A stretch of 64,000 nt of DNA from Eutreptiella sp. 'Long Island Sound 2002' (GCA_964036045.1 OZ038383.1:9688430-9752429); one strand, 5' to 3'. Shown: positions 32,850 to 44,723, numbered from the stretch's first letter. A program made the numbers and translations. Notes: generated by a model from the letters alone, not told the origin.

Positions 32850-35800
32850 TTACGGTGCTACTGCAGCCACCAAATGGACCAACACGTCCTTGACATCCAA
32901 AGAAATATTCTTTTTCTTCAGGTAGTCCATCCAGACCGTGGTGTACCTCGGCACAAAACTGCTCGGAGGCTCCCACGAGTCCCTGGATGCGGCGAATCCC
33001 TTCCAACGGACTTTATAAAGCCTTCCCCCGGGCGTCCCCGGGTCCGGCTTGTCCGCCAGGATCTTCTCAGCGGTGAAGTCGTCGTCCTCACCCTCGTCGT
33101 CTGAGTCCACATCGCCGGCCGTGAACTCGAGGGTGACGGGACGTCCGCTGGGGTCTGGTGCTCGGGGACGAAGCTGGGTATGGTCGCGGTCCAGGATCTT
33201 GTTATCCCCCACACGAACCGCATACACATCCTGCCCGACCTTCCGCACGATTACCCCCGGCACATACCAAGATGCCTGCCGATGCCTGGACAGGACATCC
33301 TTGTGGTGCCGCTCCACCCACACGGTGTCTTGGAGAGCATACTTCTGGACCTTTCCCTGCTTGAAGTACTTGGCCCTCTTGTCATGCTCGTCCTGAAGTG
33401 CCTTGCACACCTTGGCCGCCGTGTCGTCCGCCTCAGCCATCATGGCGTTCGCATCCCGAGCCACTTTGCCATGGTTCAACCACGGGAGAGTGCGTGACAC
33501 TCGATCCCGTAGGAACAGGATGCGATGGGGCGACAGTCCAGTGGGCCCCGGAAGGTGGTGATACGCTTGGAGTACCCTCCACAGCGAATTGTACCAATTC
33601 CGGCCCGGTTCGTCGATGTGCAGCTTGCGGAACTTCTCGAACATCTGCCGCCCGGCCACCTCAGCCCGGCCATTCGACCGGCTGTGGTATGCCACGGTCT
33701 TGGCGTGCCGAATCCCCATGTGCTTGCACATCGTCTTGAACCACATCCCCACGAATTGACTGCCCCGATCGCTGCAGATGACAGCTGGGACATCAAAAAT
33801 CGTCAGCCAATGCCTGATCATGGCATTTGCGACGGTCTTGGCCTGCAGCCCTACTCCATGCTTGTCCTTCTTGTCCTTCTTCTTGGACTTCTTGCCAGGG
33901 ACCGCCACGATATACCCACTGTGCCTATCCACCGCCAGGATGACACAGTTGTAGGTCTCTCCTTCAACGGTGACCTCAGGCATGGCGAATACATCCATGG
34001 CCACGGACCGCATAGGGGCCTCCGGTATAGCCGTATACACCGGGTTGCCCGCTGTGGAGTGGTGAGCGCTCTTCGTGGCCCGACACACGGCACAGTCGCA
34101 GCAGTACCTATCCAGGATGGCATAGTACCCCGGAGGGAACTTGAAACGCCACTCCAGGTCCTGCTGCATCTTGTCTCGGCCAGGATGCATGACCTGGGCG
34201 TTGTGCCAATGGTCAATGAGCTCCGCCACTCGGTTCTCGGGCACCAGCAGCTTGTCCTTGAGGAACAACTTGTCCCCATCCTCGGTCAAGCCCTCGGGCA
34301 ATTCGTCGTCCGACGGGGCGCTCACGGCATTCCAGTACTTGCTCCAGTGCTCGGATGCCGCGTAGTCATCCGACCAGTCCTCTGTGAGCACCGACCTGAC
34401 TAGCTCTACAGGGGCCACCATCCATTGCTCGAGGGTTTCCTCTCGAATAGCTTGGACGCGGGCACCCCGGAACTTGGCCAGGTCCGTACGGTTTGCCATC
34501 ACCACAAAGCACTTCACCCCCTCTTGCTCCATGGCCTTCTCCATCTCGATGATGCGCTTGGCCTCCTCGGTCTCCTCGGCGTCTCCATGGCTGGATATGT
34601 CCATCCAAGCCTTGCCCGCGGGGTAGGCCCACCGACTGAGGCAATCTGCCACAGTGTTGTCCTTCCCCGGGACGTATACGATGCTGAGGTCGAACTTGGC
34701 GAACGTCTCGTGCCACCGGGCCCTCCTTGCCGCCGGTCCCGAGGGGGTGTCGACGTGCTCCTTGTGCCAGCTCTGCAAGGACTGATGGTCCGTGCAAACC
34801 ACTACCAGTTGCAATCCGATGTGGCCAGACCACTTCCTGAGCGCACAAACAATGGCGTACGTCCCCTTCTCCCTCGCGGTCCAGGTGCGGCGTTGGCCCT
34901 CGGCCAGGATCCGGCTCCAGAACGCCACGGGTACATGTGCCCCGTCGTCTCGGATCTGCTCGAGGACTGCCCCCACAGCATAGTCCGAGGCGTCCGTCCG
35001 TAGCACGAATCCCTTGTCCGGGTCCACCAGAAATAGCCCCAGTTGCCCCAGGAGTCGCTCCTTCAGGCGGCTGAACGCATCTTCTGCCTCAGGGGTCCAA
35101 GCAAGCTTCTTCTTGCTCCCCTTCCGGCCATCGAACTTGCCCACTTGCAGCATCTTGTGCAGCGGCCCCGACAGTTCTGCATACATCCGGACATAGCCCG
35201 AATAGTAGTTGCAGAACCCCATGAAGGACCGGAGTTCGCTGATGGTCTGGGGCTTCTCCCAGTGGTGCAGGGATGCCAGCTTCCCAGGCATGGGACGGCG
35301 TTGCCCGTGACCAACCACGTGACCCGCGAACTCCACTTCCTTCACGAAGAGTGAGGCTTTGGTGGGCTTGCACACCATGTTGTGCTTGTCCAACTCGCTG
35401 AGCACTCGGCGCAGATCCTTCTCATGCGCGTCGATGAGCTCGTCTTCAGTCATGTTCTCCGTGCCGGACCCGATGATGATGTCATCCACGAAGGGATCGG
35501 CACAGTCCCGGACAGGACCGAGTAGGTCCTCCATCATGCGCTGGAAAGCGGCGTTGCCATTCCTGGCGCCCATAGGCACCACTTTCCACTGCATGGGCCC
35601 CAGCGGCGTCGACATCGCTGTGCAGGGCCTGGAGTCCGGGTGCAGCGGCATCTGGTGATAGCCGTGTTTCAGGTCTAACACCGTGAAAATCCACTTTTTC
35701 TGTTGTTTTTGGAGGATGGAGTCGATCAGGGGAAGCGAGTACGAGTCGTGCTCGGTCTGCTCGTTCAAACCTCTGTAATCAACCACCAACCTCCACTCGC

Positions 35801-37916
35801 CCTTCTCCTTCTTGGGCACGATGAAGGCTGGGCTGGCCCACTCACTGTCGGAGGGTTCGATCCATCCCCGCTCAATGAACTCGGCCAACAGCTTCTTCAT
35901 GGCCTCGGCCTGATCGCCCTGAAGTTGGTACTCCCGATGACGATAGATCTTCGGGTTCGTCTTCAGCTTGATCTTCGCTGTACCAAACCTCCCGCGATCT
36001 GGAGGGTTCTTGTTGGCGACGCCACTGAATAGCCGCGGATAGGCCTTGATCAGCCTCTCCTTCAGCTCGGCGACCTTCGGGTTCTCCTGGGCCTCTTCAG
36101 CCGCTTGCTTCGGTATAGATACAACCGACCGCACTGCGGTATAGGCCTCTTCTGGGTCCGATTCCGACTTCTCCTCGTCCGATATGCCGTCTTCATCGTC
36201 GTGAAAAGCTCTTCCCACCGATAATCTTCGGAAATTTGCGGCCTCGGGCTGGTGACTGTCGCTATCGGCACCCATTCTTGGAAAATCCCATGTTGGTGGG
36301 TCCGACCCAACCGGACCATCGTATTGGTCCGCGATGCGATCCATGACCCTCGCCACGAACTCGTCCTTCTCGTACTTGCCGGTGACCAACATCTTGTCAT
36401 CCCACCAATGCGGAGATGTGACCATGGCCCGCCTCTTCTTGGCTGCCACACGGTCGTGCATCCCCATTCGCATGTAGTTGACGACGTCGTCGATCTCGGC
36501 GTGGGACAGGACGTCAATGCCATCAATAGGCTGATCCGTCCCCTCCTTGGGCTCAAACATGACCTTCATGGGCACCGCCCCCACCCTACGGATGAATGCT
36601 TCATCACCCGTGGGCTGGGCTTGCGCCCCATCCACCAGGAAAGCCTTGGTACCCCACGCTTGACCCGGGGAGGGCATTGATACACCCTTGGCGTCGATGA
36701 ACAACTCCTCCTCTGGCCCGAATGACATCTCGTTCAGGGTGATGGAGTCCAGCGTGGACTTGAGACCCTCCAGCGGACATGGGGTCGATCCTATGCCGGT
36801 TATGACCAGGATTCCCTTCGCCCTATCCGCGACGATCTTCTCCACCGTACGTCTGGTATTATCCAGGGAGCCATGCCAATACATGGGCCCCCACTCCTTC
36901 AGACCCCAATGCCTATGCCAGGCTGAGTCTCCTCGATGCCAATGCCTCCTACACTTCCGCAAAAGTGGGGCATCCCGGGAAGCGAAGACGTCCGTCTCGG
37001 GCGTTTCGGCTCCCAGCGTCTGGATCATCCTGTCGTACACCTGCGGCGCCATTCCATACTCCGTGAGCTGAACTCCGCGGTCTCCTCTGGACTTGGCACC
37101 CACAGCTTGCACCGCTTGGACGATCCGATCCTCTTCCTCAGCATTCCATTGGGATGATCCGCATGCATAGTCCGTGGACAGCCATGTGAGGCATTCATCA
37201 TCCTCCCGGACCAGCGTTGCACGATGGGGAAGGGCTCCAATGGCGTTTGCCACCATGAAATCATACCCCATGATCATATCCCAATCTGTAATGTCGGCCA
37301 CGTAGAAGTTCCCGGATAGAGTGCTTCTCTTCGCCTGATCAGGGCGGTTCAAGCGCTCATGCTCCCAGAATTCCATACTGATAGTGGCCTCATGGGTGCC
37401 ACCACCCAGGATCTCTCCGTTGGCGACCTTCAGGCGGACCGGTCTCCGGCTGGGCTGCAGGAATTCCTCCTTGAACAATCCTCTCCGGACCAGGCTCACC
37501 TGGGCACCCGTATCCACCAACACATCCACCACCTTCTCCTCTCGTCCGCACCGGACTCGCACTTTCAAGTGCAACTGCCGCTCGTCGCCATGAGGTGTAT
37601 GGACGACTCTCACGGCATGCAACTCTAGCACGTCCGGGTGCATCAGGACTTCAAGGGTATGGTCACGGATGGTGTAGATCTTGGGTTGGTCCTGCCCGTC
37701 CACGGGGCTCTCCGTGGTCGCTCCTTCCTTCTTGCCATGTCCCGTACCCACATGTACTTCCCTTGGCAGGGCGCTCCAGGGGTTGAGAGTGGCGAAACTC
37801 AGTGGTTTTGGCTCTTCTGGAGCCTTCTTCGGCACCCGATGTGCCTTCGCTTTCTCTGTGATTCCACTGATTTTCGGAGGAAAGACCTCCGAGGTCCCAC
37901 TCCCGTGGGGGCTCCT
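32850..37916 (-). CDS. pol: R4 Pol polyprotein (protease, RT, RNase H, integrase, chromodomain-like tail)
   Basis: An open frame of about 1690 codons in the Gag frame. Numbered from 37835, it has protease LVDTGA (about 108-111), a Dam-like scaffold without NPP (about 36720-36995) and RT with FVDDI at 35481-35492 (about residue 782). RNase H has LRTDAS. The integrase zinc region includes CCDCAVC and is followed by catalytic residues in MDVFAM, CSDRGSQF and NGRAEVAG. A Lys/Asp-rich insert, KKSKKKDKKDK, lies between the first two catalytic Asp residues. The tail has chromodomain-like RWKGF and SWEPP. There are no internal stops. The codon at 37835 is GTG and no ATG is close, which favours readthrough from gag. 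R2 Pol is a clear relative. Confidence 0.93.
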   Translation of the reverse strand, partial: RSPHGSGTSEVFPPKISGITEKAKAHRVPKKAPEEPKPLSFATLNPWSALPREVHVGTGHGKKEGATTESPVDGQDQPKIYTIRDHTLEVLMHPDVLELHAVRVVHTPHGDERQLHLKVRVRCGREEKVVDVLVDTGAQVSLVRRGLFKEEFLQPSRRPVRLKVANGEILGGGTHEATISMEFWEHERLNRPDQAKRSTLSGNFYVADITDWDMIMGYDFMVANAIGALPHRATLVREDDECLTWLSTDYACGSSQWNAEEEDRIVQAVQAVGAKSRGDRGVQLTEYGMAPQVYDRMIQTLGAETPETDVFASRDAPLLRKCRRHWHRGDSAWHRHWGLKEWGPMYWHGSLDNTRRTVEKIVADRAKGILVITGIGSTPCPLEGLKSTLDSITLNEMSFGPEEELFIDAKGVSMPSPGQAWGTKAFLVDGAQAQPTGDEAFIRRVGAVPMKVMFEPKEGTDQPIDGIDVLSHAEIDDVVNYMRMGMHDRVAAKKRRAMVTSPHWWDDKMLVTGKYEKDEFVARVMDRIADQYDGPVGSDPPTWDFPRMGADSDSHQPEAANFRRLSVGRAFHDDEDGISDEEKSESDPEEAYTAVRSVVSIPKQAAEEAQENPKVAELKERLIKAYPRLFSGVANKNPPDRGRFGTAKIKLKTNPKIYRHREYQLQGDQAEAMKKLLAEFIERGWIEPSDSEWASPAFIVPKKEKGEWRLVVDYRGLNEQTEHDSYSLPLIDSILQKQQKKWIFTVLDLKHGYHQMPLHPDSRPCTAMSTPLGPMQWKVVPMGARNGNAAFQRMMEDLLGPVRDCADPFVDDIIIGSGTENMTEDELIDAHEKDLRRVLSELDKHNMVCKPTKASLFVKEVEFAGHVVGHGQRRPMPGKLASLHHWEKPQTISELRSFMGFCNYYSGYVRMYAELSGPLHKMLQVGKFDGRKGSKKKLAWTPEAEDAFSRLKERLLGQLGLFLVDPDKGFVLRTDASDYAVGAVLEQIRDDGAHVPVAFWSRILAEGQRRTWTAREKGTYAIVCALRKWSGHIGLQLVVVCTDHQSLQSWHKEHVDTPSGPAARRARWHETFAKFDLSIVYVPGKDNTVADCLSRWAYPAGKAWMDISSHGDAEETEEAKRIIEMEKAMEQEGVKCFVVMANRTDLAKFRGARVQAIREETLEQWMVAPVELVRSVLTEDWSDDYAASEHWSKYWNAVSAPSDDELPEGLTEDGDKLFLKDKLLVPENRVAELIDHWHNAQVMHPGRDKMQQDLEWRFKFPPGYYAILDRYCCDCAVCRATKSAHHSTAGNPVYTAIPEAPMRSVAMDVFAMPEVTVEGETYNCVILAVDRHSGYIVAVPGKKSKKKDKKDKHGVGLQAKTVANAMIRHWLTIFDVPAVICSDRGSQFVGMWFKTMCKHMGIRHAKTVAYHSRSNGRAEVAGRQMFEKFRKLHIDEPGRNWYNSLWRVLQAYHHLPGPTGLSPHRILFLRDRVSRTLPWLNHGKVARDANAMMAEADDTAAKVCKALQDEHDKRAKYFKQGKVQKYALQDTVWVERHHKDVLSRHRQASWYVPGVIVRKVGQDVYAVRVGDNKILDRDHTQLRPRAPDPSGRPVTLEFTAGDVDSDDEGEDDDFTAEKILADKPDPGTPGGRLYKVRWKGFAASRDSWEPPSSFVPRYTTVWMDYLKKKNISLDVKDVLVHLVAAVAP

Positions 37917-37919
37917 CTA
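37875..37919 (-). promoter_or_regulatory. Candidate gag readthrough stop of R4 with downstream hairpin
   Basis: The gag frame ends at UAG (37917-37919), followed by AGG AGC CCC. A perfect 6-bp hairpin CGGAGG-TCTTT-CCTCCG (37875-37891) lies 26 bases downstream. Pol is in the same frame. Confidence 0.6.
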
Positions 37920-40900
37920 GACTTGGCTTCCCGCAGCCCCCTCCGGCTGCGATCCGCCAGGACTTTGTCCACCACGTTGCTGGGCCTTGAGTTCCTCCAA
38001 CGTCCTCAACATGTCCTCAGCAACCTCCTCGATCGACCTCACTCGTCGGTCTTGGCCAGGTCCACCACCATAGCCTCTTCCTCCGCCTTTTCCTTGGCCT
38101 TTGCCTTGGCCTTTTCCCCCGTCTCCGCCCTTCGCCTTCCAATTGGAAATCCGCTGCTCCTTGGGCTTCTTCTCGGGGTGGGCGGCAAAGTAGGCCTTCT
38201 TGTCCGCCTCATACACCTTGCACTGACGGTGGTCGTGTGCATGGTTGTTTCCCTTGCCATAACAGACCCAGCACCCGTCGTGCTGAGACCTGTACTCTCC
38301 GAACGAGAGCGGTGGGTTCCCGATCCTCCTTGGCTCTTTGCCCTTCTTGGGTCCCACCTGGGTCCATCTGGACCGATCCTGCCCATGGTTCCTCAGGTTG
38401 TGCGCCACAAACGCGAAGAAATGGGCCTCCTCGTGATCCTCCCGGGACCAGTGGTCTTGGCCACTTCCACTACCATCCTCCGCAGAATTGGCCGTGTCCT
38501 CCTGGATCTCCCGATGATGGCGGTCTCCTCAGTGGCCTCGTTGTCCATGACCATGTCGATCCTGCACGTGGGCCTCGTTCTTCGCATTGAGCTTCAACTC
38601 CACCGTGATGTACTTCACGATCTCGTCCAGGCTCATGCGGGCGAAGATGACCTGCATTCTCAGCGGCTCCCCGCGCCTCCACTCCACGTTGTTGAGGCGC
38701 AGCAACCTTTGCCCCATGGAGTCTCCAAATACCTCCACGTACACGGCGTTCTTCAGTCCCAACATCCGGTTGGGCTCGCCCAGGTTCCTCCTGAAGAACT
38801 CCATGATACCCGCATGGGTATCCTCCGCCGCCATGATCCTCACCGCCACCCGCTTCTTGGCGCGCTTCTTCTCCTCGTCCTCCACTCGCCTCTTCCATTG
38901 GCCGGGGAGGACGTCCTTCAGGAGGTGGCGGATCTCGCTGGCCTCGTTCCAGTCCTCCACCAGCTTGAGGCATCTGCGGTACTTCCGCAGATACCGGTTC
39001 CACTCCCGGACCCTCAACTCACCGCGGTCCAGCGGCAGCGGGATGGACCACAAGTCCTCCAGCTTCTGATTCGGAGCGTCCACCCGCTCCTCATCCTCCA
39101 ACCACTGGAGGCAGGCCTGCTCCGTCCTGATCAGTCCTTCCCGGATCTGATCCCGCAGCTCCTCCTTCAGGTCCTGCGCCAGCCGGTGTGGGAATGTCCG
39201 GCATACCCACTTATCCCGCGGCGCTCCCCGCATCTCGCCGACGACCTCCTCGGCGAAGTCCTCCCAATCCAGGATGAAATCATCCAGGTTGGAGGCGTTG
39301 CCATCGTAGTAGGGGATTTTGATTCCCCTGAGGTCGTCAATCCTGATGGCGTCTCCGACGTCCCCAGCCACCACTCCACCGAGACGGATACCACCTGTGG
39401 CCGGGGGCTGTGAGTACACTCCCCGTACATCCCTCTCCTCCATGGAGTGCGGTCCAGTTGGGCCTGAACCCATGGGGTTTGGAATGCGGGAAGGACTTGC
39501 TCCATCGGCCGTCCATATCCCCCCCGTATTGGGGTCCTTAGCCCACAGGTTTCCGCCTGGATGACCTCGACCATGTCCGTCGGCGCTTCCCATGGTTCGC
39601 CCCTGCATGGCCTGGCTCTGGATCTCGTCTTCCGCATAAACTACCATATTCGTCGTGATCGGTAGATTCTGGGCGGCATGGGACATCTGCACCGTCAGGC
39701 TCCTCGGGTCCGTGGTTACGTGCCCTTTCCGCATGGACCCAGCCGGTGCCGTGTGTTCCCCGAGCATTGTGGATTCGCTGAACATGGGAACAAACGGCAG
39801 CGCACCCGGGTCAACACGCGGAGGCGCGTATGGTGCCTCTGCAGGGCCGCCCATGGGTTTATCCATGGCGCTCCTGAGGGTCTTAACCCGCTCCACCAGC
39901 TCTGCCGCGGCCGGCTTTGCCGGGAGCTCCGAACCCGAGGCGAGGGGCTGTAGCTCCTCTAGCCTTTTCAGGCGTCCCGACATGTCCTCCACAAGGTGGA
40001 GGAGACTGTCCACCACTCGCTGCTGCTTCTCCAGGGCCACCTCCAGATTCTCCCGGTACCGGTCCCGTTCCACTCGCAGCTCCTCCATGTCTTTCTCCGC
40101 GGCCGACTGGTCATCCAGGATCCCGGCGACGTCCGTCTCTAGGCCGTCCTTCGCGTTGTCCAGGCTGTCGAGGCGGTGCACGATGGCGTCCATCCCCATC
40201 TTCGGGTACTTGCCCATGAGGAAGGACACGTGCTCGCAGTGGCACGCGGCGTGCTTTCCGCCTGATCCAGCGCATCCCGTGTTTCCCGGCGCCTCAGACT
40301 CATCGCCCATGGGCGTATCGCCTATGGCGTCCGTCTCTGGTCCTGTGTGCCGGGGCACAGGTGCCGTCTGGGCCCTGGCTGGCCTCTCCAAGCCCTCGGC
40401 GTCGTGCTTCAGGGCGGTCTCGGGGGCCGTATGCGCCCTGGCGATCGGCGCGGACATCTCCGACTCCGAAGGTGGCTCGTAGGCTGTCCGATAGCCCTCG
40501 GAGTGCCCCTCGGATTCCCACAGCCTGACCGGGCTGGGGTCCGTGTCCATACCCCCGGCGTCCCTTGCCGCGGACTTGGGTGACCCGCGCTTCCGGTAGC
40601 GCCGGGCCCGTCCTCCACTGCTGCCTGAATGGCAGGCCTCATCAGAGTCCTCCGCGGCGGAGCGGAGGTTGCATGCCTTTTGGCAGCGACGCTCACACAT
40701 GGAGACCAGGTCCTCCATGTCACGTCCTCCTCTTCCCGAATGTCGTACTTCCCTTCGGGCTTCAACTTCCGGAATTCGCCATGCTCTTGAACGTCTCGGT
40801 TCTTCTATGGCTCCAATCTCCGGCGTGGTCTCCACCGAGTCCACAATACGCACCCGCGGCGTACTTGGGCAGGGCTCATGAGGGCCCAAATCCCCGGGTC

Positions 40901-41024
40901 GGTGGTAGGTAGGGGCAGCAGGTAAGCCTCTGCTACCATAAAGAAGGTCCCTACCAGGACCGGCCCCCGCTGTGCCCCTTCCGCCTGGTACCCCTGCTGA
41001 TTTACTCCGGATCAACGATTGCAT
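37920..41024 (-). pseudogene. gag: R4 Gag, interrupted by one in-frame UGA
   Basis: True ATG at 41022-41024. The frame is open to UGA at 38529-38531, and the same frame then continues open to the gag stop at 37917. The continuation is clearly gag: it has HFFAFVAHNL and EPRRIGNPPLSF, matching R2 Gag, then a zinc-knuckle-like CWVCYGKGNNHAHDHRQC. The stop could come from CGA by a CpG transition. The N-terminal half is acidic with a coiled-coil-like region (about 39960-40200). The PBS at 40927-40938 lies inside the frame and encodes Gly-Ser-Arg-Gly, so the ATG is inside the LTR, as in R3. Confidence 0.85.
40927..40938 (-). other. Primer binding site of R4
   Basis: The minus strand reads TGGTAGCAGAGG, a perfect 12-base complement to the 3' end of animal-type initiator tRNA-Met (CCTCTGCTACCA). 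It lies 84 bases downstream of the gag ATG. Confidence 0.8.
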
Positions 41025-43304
41025 TTCTCAAAATCCTCAAAGTCCAGGGTCCAAAATCCAAAAATATAGAAAATGTAATCCTTCTTCAACCCTGAACAGC
41101 AACCGGATCCCACAAATACAGCAATGGCCCAATTCACAATCCAAATCAGGCTGCGGGCTTTCGTTCAGCACACCGGTCGTCTCACGGTGGCGGGCATGTA
41201 CAAGAATTGCACCAAGGAAGAAAGCCCTGAAATTGGCATATGAACACAAATAAGGCAAAGTTGGGGAAAGATGGAAACGTACACAATCACAGCCATAGAC
41301 CCCTCATTCCCTGGACTCAAGACCTTCCCTTGACTCACCAACATGTTGCCCTGAACCCAGTCAAATAAGATGGCTAAATGCCATGTGTCGAAAGTCACTA
41401 CATAAACCCCAAAAATGTGTTCACTCCCAAGCCTCTAAATCCTAGCCCAATAGGGGAGGTGGCGTGTCATGGCCTAGAGTGGCACTCAGGACCATGCCCT
41501 ACCCTGACATAACCTTGGTTGGACTTGGAGTCGAATGGGCTTGGAGATATGCCCCATGAGTTTGAACTCATAACATGCCAAAAAACTACCAATTCACACC
41601 ATATTGGCCATATATCAAATATATGCTCAAAATTGAAGTTACCACTTATCCGAAGGCTCAGAGTATGCATGGAATCGAAGTCTAGTATTCATGGAGGATA
41701 GAGACCAAAGGTCAATGCCCATGTACATCCCCACTTTACCCTCGAAACCCCTTCGGATATGGGCGCCACGCACTGCCCAAGTCAGCCCATGATCTTGAGA
41801 CCAATTCTTGTGATCCTTCGTGCGCCAAGCCAAATGGAGTACGCGATCCGGCATATGGTGGTGTTCAACTCCAAAGCATATGCCAACATATGAACAACAT
41901 ACCATGGTTCGACTCTCCATAGGCTTCTTGCTGTTTGCCGACCAGGTAAGTACACAAAACGCAAAAATGAGCAAAAATTGAGGTCAAAAACATGAAAATA
42001 TGACCAAATACAAAGTTGTCATGATAATATATCTCTATGCTCACCCATGATATCCGCTCATGGTTCAATACACAAATGATTGGAACCATTTACGAACAAT
42101 TCCCCCACTTGGATCCCCAATCGGGCGCATGGAGATACCTTCGCCACTCATATCTACATGCTGCATGAAAATGGGAGTGCACTCATGGATCTCTTTGCCA
42201 AACATACCATGAGCAATACATACGCGGTAGACTTGGTCTAGCGCTTTGAATTCCACAATTGGGACATGGGCAAAGCCCTTGTCACGTATGGCTTTCCATC
42301 TCTTCGGCCACACGAAGATATATAACATGGGCGTGAGCATATCAAACATATACCATGCATATAACACATACCCTCAAAATGTGGCTCCCACCATGATATG
42401 CCATGCCCCTCCATGGACATAACTTCACGTTAAAAATACGTAGGAACCCAAGGAAAGTATCTTTGCAACCCCAACACTCATGCGGTACACTCGAAAGTCG
42501 CAACAAAATATTCGGTTGCACGGTCCAAGAGTTGTGTATCCCTTTCTACCCTCTTGACCCTTATCCCTTGCTACACCGGGCATGTGTACACAACAAAGGC
42601 GTTTGATGCTTCCTGAATTAACTTGAGACCAAGGCGCTTGCAACGCAACTTTCCTTATTCTCTTTCCTCACACTCGCTCGTAGATATGGCCCTTCAAAGT
42701 GGTCCCACGATTCACTTTTGTTTCCCTTATATCTCCAAGTCAAATGGGTGGCAAGTATAAGGGAAACCTGATTCGGGCATAGGGAAAAGAGTATGACCAC
42801 TCGAAGAAGACCAATTCAAGTGCGGCGATGTCGAAGTCGAAAATCCGATTTCGACATCGCGAAAAATTCAGAATAAAATTTCGAGTGCATATTTAGAAAA
42901 TTGCGGAAGCAACGAACCCTTTACAGATGAAATCTGACCCTTCATCGGGATTTCCGCCAAAATATCTGGAAATAACAGTTAACCAATCGGTTAACGCAAA
43001 ATCGCGAGCCAACTGACGGTCGCCGATACATTGACCATCAGAACGAAAGGCTGAAAAATTACGGAAACATTATGATAATAAAACCCTGTTGATTCCTGAT
43101 ATTCTGATATATAGATCTCCGCTGGCGGCGCCTCCATACTGAATGTGGCCGCTCATAGCCGGAATGGCCAAACCTATCACACTATCACATCAGGTTAGGT
43201 CAGGTGGATGGAAGAGTATGATATCAGCCAATGGCGGCTTGCCGGCACATAGATACACACCCCAAGTGACCCCAAGATGGCCACGGGGGTCCGAACCGGC
43301 TTCA
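40939..43304 (-). repeat. 5' LTR of R4
   Basis: About 2.37 kb from the outer end TGAAGCCGG (43304) to the PBS. The outer 221 bp match the 3' LTR fragment at 32235-32455. Other blocks resemble the R2 LTR. No gene lies inside except the gag start at 41024. The inner end reads ...TTCTTTA rather than CA. Confidence 0.75.
42837..42868. other. Inverted repeat in the R4 LTR
   Basis: GATGTCGAA...TTCGACATC, the same 32-bp hairpin as in the R2 LTR at 21126-21157. Confidence 0.65.
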
Positions 43305-44723
43305 CCCTATTCCCGTCTCTCCGCACTGAAAACTTTGTCTCCCGCTTAGGCGGGGACACCCAAAAGTGGACCGGGGACATTTTGGTGCACCCCGGGACCC
43401 CCTCAAACAGAGTGCCGAGGTGGGTACATATGTACTCCACCTCGGCATACCCCGCACCACCCGTCTCACACACGCGCGTGCGCATCGTGCCGTCCGGGTG
43501 GGCCTCAAAAAACAGGGCATACAGGTGCCCCACACCCGGAGCGCCACGGGGGGCACCCAACCGCCGGAGGCTCAGGGGGTGGCGCCGGTCCGCCCATCTC
43601 CCCGGAATGTAATACACATCCGGGACCTCTCGGAGCGTGCCATGGCTCGCACTCTCCACCAACTCCTTCTTCCCCCCATACTTGTACACCAGCTGAGGCT
43701 TCCGGCGTACGGCACCCTTGGCGGGAGGTTTGGGGCTTGGTTTGGGCCGGGGGGCGGGGGGTTGGGGGGGTGCGTTGATTCCACCTCAATACTCAACTCC
43801 GGTTCAATGTCCACCGGGGCCTGCCGCTCCTCCTCTTTCTCCTCCCCCCCCTCCTCCTCTTCGGTCTCCCCCCCCACCTCCTCTTCGGTCTCTTCCACCT
43901 CCTCCTCTTCGGCCTCCTCCACCTCCTCCTCTTCGGCCTACTCCCCCTCCTCCTCTTTGGCCCCCTCCACCCCCTCCCCCCCCACAAAAACATGGTCCCC
44001 CTGGAAATATCGTAGGCGCTCCTCGTAGTCGGCGACGTCGTCGGGCGACCACTCACGGAGGCGGAGATGTTGCCCCCTTTGGTACACCTCCTCCGCGTGT
44101 TGGTGCGCCGGCACCCTCACGTCCCCCAAGTCCCCCTTGTCCTAAAAAATTTTGCGCACCGCCCGGCCCAATGGGTGCGCAAGGGGCAGGAGGAGCTCGC
44201 AGGGCACCTCCCACTCCACCTCCTCGTTTGCCCATGCGGGCAAACCTCGCTCTTCTCTGTCCTCCGCGACCTTGACGGTCGCGAAGTCAGAAATCCCGAA
44301 AAAAAAAATGTTTCGGGTTGGCCCCCCTCCCCCACCCCCGGAACATTGCGGAATGCTCCTCCCGCTTTTTGGTGTTCTTTTTGGCGTCCCAAAAAGAACT
44401 AATGGTAACTTGAGGGCAATACCATTCCCCCATGAAGGTATTGCCCTCCTCGTCACCCACAACAACCGCCGGGGGGTCCCATGTGGGGGGCAATGCGCCA
44501 CTCTCGCGAACCCCGCGGCGCCACCTCGCGAAGGGGGGTCCCTGGCAGACCCGGCGCACGATGTACGTGTCACGCGGGCCTGTGCTTTGGGGCCGGGGAA
44601 CCACGGCCTGCAAGACCTTGACGTTGGCGTCGAAGGTCTCCCCCACACTGAACCGCACGAGCTCGCGGTCCTTGGGGTCGGCGACAGCCAGCACCTCGTC
44701 CTTCTGCATGGTGCTGACCGATG
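43305..44723 (-). pseudogene. Exon 4 of an unrecognised spliced gene, truncated by R4
   Basis: The exon begins after acceptor TTTTTGCAG and joins exon 3 in phase (KES + ASVSTMQKDEVLAV). The early part, KDRELVRFSVGETF to NTKKREEHS, is coding-like. A tract of Glu/Val repeats (about 43800-43960) and a Pro-rich tract follow. The last part, YKYGGKKELVES to ETKFSVRRDG, runs into the R4 LTR at 43304. The frame shifts at a T10 run (near 44305), at a T6 run with a stop (near 44147) and in C-rich sequence (about 43745-43790). It also has one in-frame UAG (about 43938). I do not recognise the family. The breaks mark either a decayed gene or homopolymer errors in the assembly. Confidence 0.5.

Noticed and set aside
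37638-39413. A 591-codon plus-strand ORF
   Set aside because: Antisense to R4 gag and the start of pol. Its composition reflects the complementary strand.
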